This document shows, piece by piece, positions 18,986 to 20,923 of a stretch of DNA of 20,923 nt. Source of the DNA: JBBTSQ01 sp039795895 (GTDB lineage Bacteria > Patescibacteriota > Minisyncoccia > Phycocordibacterales > JBAYGS01); NCBI GenBank assembly GCA_039795895.1, contig JBDKKW010000014.1:1-20923 (forward strand). The letters run 5' to 3'. The notes below the pieces were generated by a model, which was given only the letters and a program-made list of their open reading frames with translations, was not told where the DNA came from and did not search any database. The translations under genes and the position numbers were made by a program. Positions within the stretch are counted from its first letter, which is position 1; the number at the start of each line of letters is the position of its first letter.

Positions 18986-19576
18986 TTACCTTGCCTTTAT
19001 GTATTCACGAATAATCGGCACTAAAGAAACGAGGATAATAAGTGCAATGATGGGTAACAAGTACCGATCAATAGACGGTATCACTGTCCCCAGCCAAAAT
19101 CCGAGCAGTGTCATAGCACCTGCCCAAAGTATTCCACCAACAACATTACTCCTCACAAACTTTCGATACTCCATCGAGCCTACCCCAGCCACAATCGGCA
19201 CAAAGGTACGCACCACTGGTACAAATCGCGCCAAAATAATCGCCTTTGGACCATAGTGTTGATAAAAAGCTTCCGCTCGAGCTACATGTTTTTTATGAAA
19301 AAAAATTGAGTCCTCTTTAGTAAAAAGCTTTGGTCCGACTTTTTTACCAAACGCATATCCCACACTATCCCCCGCAATAGCACAAACACAAGAGCCGACT
19401 GCAAGAGCGACTATCGAAAAATAACCTTGTGAAGCCAAGAGGCCTGCGGTAAACAACAATGAATCTCCCGGAAAAAAGAAACCGAAAAATAATCCCGACT
19501 CGGCAAAGACAATCGCAAAGACACCGAGTAAGCCCAGAGTTTTAATAAGTGTGGCTGGGTCTAAAAAATCAAGCAT
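18986..19576 (-). CDS. DedA-family membrane protein
   Basis: Classical DedA protein of 196 residues: ETLGLLG-type N-terminus (IKTLGLLGVFAIVFAESGLF), FFFPGDSLLFTAGLLASQG, GDSVGYAFGKKVGPKLF, FYQHYGPKAIILARFVPVVR (the conserved F-x-R-x-x-P with the functional Arg), PIVAGVGSMEYRKF, and terminal helices. These transport or scramble lipids such as undecaprenyl phosphate or phosphatidylethanolamine. The frame opens upstream to 19657, but the ATG at 19576 gives the family N-terminus and starts one base after the preceding gene's stop. It is a different, more typical DedA than the one at 9261-9851. Confidence 0.93.
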   Translation of the reverse strand: MLDFLDPATLIKTLGLLGVFAIVFAESGLFFGFFFPGDSLLFTAGLLASQGYFSIVALAVGSCVCAIAGDSVGYAFGKKVGPKLFTKEDSIFFHKKHVARAEAFYQHYGPKAIILARFVPVVRTFVPIVAGVGSMEYRKFVRSNVVGGILWAGAMTLLGFWLGTVIPSIDRYLLPIIALIILVSLVPIIREYIKAR

Positions 19577-19577
19577 A

Positions 19578-20027
19578 TTATTTAGCTTGGGTACCGGGAG
19601 CAACTGGCGCATTAGGGACCAGTAATCCCAATGGCTGATCGCCACCACCGACCGCAAAAATCATTCCCTGGCTCTCAAGACCTCGGATGGTGCGTGGCTC
19701 AAGATTGGTAACAAACATACAACTCACACCCACAAGTGTTAGTGGGTCGGGATAATATTCAGCGATACCTGAGACAATTTGGCGAATATCAGGCACCTTG
19801 GTTTCGACAGGAGTCGGAGCAACAGGTGGCGTAGCAGGAGCCAAAGATGCTTCGGGTACTCCCGTCTCCGCAGGTACAGTCACCGGAGTCTGCGGGGGTA
19901 TTACCACCGTCTTCATACCAAAATCCACACTCAATTTGAGTAATTTATCAGCCTTTTCCACCTTCTCGGCTGAAAGAATTTTTCCCACCCTCACCTCCAC
20001 CTTCTTAAAATCATCGTATGAAATCAT
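19578..20027 (-). CDS. tRNA-binding (EMAP-II/TRBP111-like OB) protein with Pro-rich insert
   Basis: OB-fold tRNA-binding domain as at the C-terminus of MetRS: FKKVEVRVGKILSAEKVEKA, KLLKLSVDFG, then RQIVSGIAEYY, VTNLEPRTIRGLESQGMIFA and APVAPGTQ. Between VDFG and RQIVSG, where normal members have a few residues, this one has about 44 residues rich in Pro, Val, Thr and Ala. The protein is stand-alone (149 residues). The upstream frame to 20105 is ignored because TATACT and its -35 lie inside it, eight bases before the ATG at 20027. Role: tRNA-binding accessory factor, perhaps for MetRS (inference). The DedA gene follows after one base. Confidence 0.87.
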   Translation of the reverse strand: MISYDDFKKVEVRVGKILSAEKVEKADKLLKLSVDFGMKTVVIPPQTPVTVPAETGVPEASLAPATPPVAPTPVETKVPDIRQIVSGIAEYYPDPLTLVGVSCMFVTNLEPRTIRGLESQGMIFAVGGGDQPLGLLVPNAPVAPGTQAK

Positions 20028-20035
20028 ATATGTTG

Positions 20036-20065
20036 AGTATATAGTAAAAAGGAGTAAGTATGCAA
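20036..20065 (-). promoter_or_regulatory. Promoter of the tRNA-binding protein gene
   Basis: Minus strand TTGCAT (20060-20065), 18-base spacer, TATACT (20036-20041), eight bases before the ATG. Confidence 0.7.
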
Positions 20066-20083
20066 AGAGCAAAGAATCGGTGG

Positions 20084-20122
20084 GACCAGAAACTTTGTCA
20101 AACAAAATTTCTGGTCTTTTTT
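20084..20122 (+). terminator. Plus-strand terminator without a known gene
   Basis: GACCAGAAA (20084-20092) pairs with TTTCTGGTC (20108-20116) and T6 follows (20117-20122). On the minus strand no T-run follows the stem, so it is poorly placed to end ruvX. Confidence 0.65.
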
Positions 20123-20507
20123 ATCGGTGCTTTATCCGCTCCAAATACGCCTGCAAGATAATCGCCGCCGCCGAAGCATCAAGTTTGTCGTGTGTCCCCT
20201 GAAAAGTTGAGGCCTGTTGTGACGACATAAATTCTGGCTCAAAAATCACTGGCAGACCTGATTGTTTTTCGAGTTCCTGTGCAAATGGAGTGATCTTTTC
20301 CATCACCACATTTTGTTTCCCAGCAAAATCTTTTGATTCCCCTACCACGATCAATCCCACCCCTTCTTTTTTTGCAATCGTCGCAATTTCTGTAAGTGCC
20401 GTCTTTGTATTTGCCACCACCGAATACGGAAAAGCGATGCTTCCATGAGCATCGGACAGTGCCACCCCAATCCGTTTAGTACCGAAATCAATACCGAGAT
20501 ATCGCAT
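20121..20507 (-). CDS. ruvX: YqgF/RuvX-family RNase H-like protein
   Basis: RNase H-fold protein annotated as putative Holliday-junction resolvase; in bacteria it is tied to 16S rRNA 5'-end maturation. The 128 residues begin MRYLGIDFGTKRIGVALSD (first catalytic Asp), contain LIVVGESKDFAGKQN with the second acidic residue and VIFEPEFMSSQQA, and close with DKLDASAAAIILQAYLE (the last Asp). Family length is usual. TATGAT lies six bases before the ATG and no SD is present, again a leaderless arrangement. Confidence 0.94.
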   Translation of the reverse strand: MRYLGIDFGTKRIGVALSDAHGSIAFPYSVVANTKTALTEIATIAKKEGVGLIVVGESKDFAGKQNVVMEKITPFAQELEKQSGLPVIFEPEFMSSQQASTFQGTHDKLDASAAAIILQAYLERIKHR

Positions 20508-20513
20508 CTCTCA

Positions 20514-20519
20514 ATCATA
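20514..20519 (-). promoter_or_regulatory. -10 element of ruvX (leaderless)
   Basis: TATGAT on the minus strand, six bases before the ATG; the -35 region is weak. Confidence 0.5.
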
Positions 20520-20546
20520 GCGAATCACACCAGAAACACAAATTGA

Positions 20547-20574
20547 TTGCGTAAACTCACTTTTTTGGTATGAT
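20547..20574 (+). promoter_or_regulatory. Promoter of tRNA-Ser
   Basis: TTGCGT (20547-20552), 16-base spacer, TATGAT (20569-20574); about ten bases of leader before the tRNA. Confidence 0.65.
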
Positions 20575-20590
20575 GACCGAGTCAATTTAA

Positions 20591-20677
20591 GGAGGGGTGG
20601 CTGAGTGGTCTAAAGCAACGGTCTTGAAAACCGTCACCCGGGTAACTGGGTCGCGAGTTCGAATCTCGCCCCCTCCG
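20591..20677 (+). tRNA. tRNA-Ser (TGA)
   Basis: Class II tRNA: acceptor GGAGGGG/CCCCTCC, D arm with GAGTGGTCTAAAGC, anticodon stem ACGGT/ACCGT with loop CTTGAAA (TGA), long variable arm CACCCGGGTAACTGGGT, T arm GCGAG-TTCGAAT-CTCGC, discriminator G. CCA is not encoded (CAA follows). Confidence 0.97.
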
Positions 20678-20923
20678 CAAAAAATCGAAATCGCATTTTG
20701 AAGCCGAAATGGGGTCGGCGCGAAGCGCCGACACTAATGCATTCCCCCCGCCGAATCCAGAATCCAAAAGGGTTTTCCACGCTCCGCGTGGCTCAAAAAG
20801 TACGGTTCGATCCTTAATTAAAAAGTTCGAACCGACTTTTTTGAACAAATGAGTATTTTCCTCATTTGTTCGGTCGTTTGCCAATTCCATATTGTATTTC
20901 AAAATCTTTTCGGTAAGTTCGAA
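20678..20923. other. Hairpin-rich non-coding tail after tRNA-Ser
   Basis: No credible gene is seen on either strand. Perfect hairpins: GTCGGCGC-GAA-GCGCCGAC (20714-20732), CCACGC-TCC-GCGTGG (20777-20791) and GAACAAATGAG-TATTTTC-CTCATTTGTTC (20843-20871). The terminator-like stem 20795-20842 is listed separately. The sequence runs off the window end. Confidence 0.5.
20795..20842 (+). terminator. Possible terminator of the tRNA-Ser transcript
   Basis: AAAAAGT plus CGGTTCGA (20795-20810) pair with TCGAACCG plus ACTTTTT (20827-20841), with one bulged A, and a T6 run closes the stem. It would give the tRNA a trailer of about 160 nt. Confidence 0.45.

Noticed and set aside
20582..20902. Minus-strand 106-codon frame over tRNA-Ser
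   Set aside because: Contains the typical GRDSNSRPS string produced by reading a tRNA-Ser gene in reverse, plus several palindromes; no coding signal.

Overview
The window reads as chromosome of a small-genome Candidate Phyla Radiation bacterium, most likely Parcubacteria (Paceibacteria). The grounds are short intergenic gaps, start codons that mostly lack a Shine-Dalgarno (SD) sequence, a SIMPL-domain protein, a Pif1-type helicase with a C-terminal helix-turn-helix, a type IV pilus PilM-N-O block, tiny membrane proteins, and secE-nusG-rplK without rplA after it. TGA acts as a stop, so the code is the standard bacterial one. No phage, plasmid, insertion sequence or CRISPR array was found. Names are family assignments made by reading motifs; no database was searched.

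Layout. 1-1360 (+): two dUTPase/dCTP-deaminase superfamily genes, the first cut by the window edge. 1372-2830 (-): secE-nusG-rplK with a strong promoter and a hairpin in the leader. 2832-5158 (-): an unknown basic protein, a SIMPL-domain protein and folD. 5200-5405 (-): a probable structured non-coding RNA of about 206 nt with its own promoter, closing helix and terminator, next to a perfect DnaA box. 5463-7196 (-): Pif1-like helicase. 7223-10725 (-): a membrane/envelope block (polytopic membrane protein, two GT2 glycosyltransferases, a DedA protein, a PAP2/sphingomyelin-synthase-like protein, a 56-residue membrane protein). 10767-12548 (-): apbE and a DoxX-like/FMN-binding fusion, an enzyme and substrate pair for covalent flavinylation. 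12549-13469: tRNA-His and its partly duplicated 3' end, a small lipoprotein gene on + (13108-13278), and tRNA-Leu. 13551-15835 (-): rplS, RluA-type pseudouridine synthase, uppS, acylphosphatase. 15919-16356: tRNA-Val (+) and tRNA-Arg (-) around a pair of related structured repeats. 16408-18914 (-): pilM-pilN-pilO plus a small membrane protein. 18986-20507 (-): DedA protein, tRNA-binding-domain protein, ruvX. 20591-20923: tRNA-Ser (+) and a hairpin-rich tail.

How it works together. Housekeeping translation genes are interleaved with envelope functions: undecaprenyl-PP synthesis, two glycosyltransferases, lipid-phosphate chemistry, DedA lipid transport, pilus assembly and an extracytoplasmic flavin carrier. 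Many minus-strand genes have a -10 element only 3-14 bases before the start codon and no SD, which points to leaderless mRNAs; the two complete plus-strand protein genes instead carry strong SDs. All five tRNA genes lack encoded CCA, yet each is followed by CA. Least explained, and best worth follow-up: the RNA at 5200-5405, the tRNA-His inverted duplication, the repeat pair between tRNA-Val and tRNA-Arg, and the flavinylation pair.
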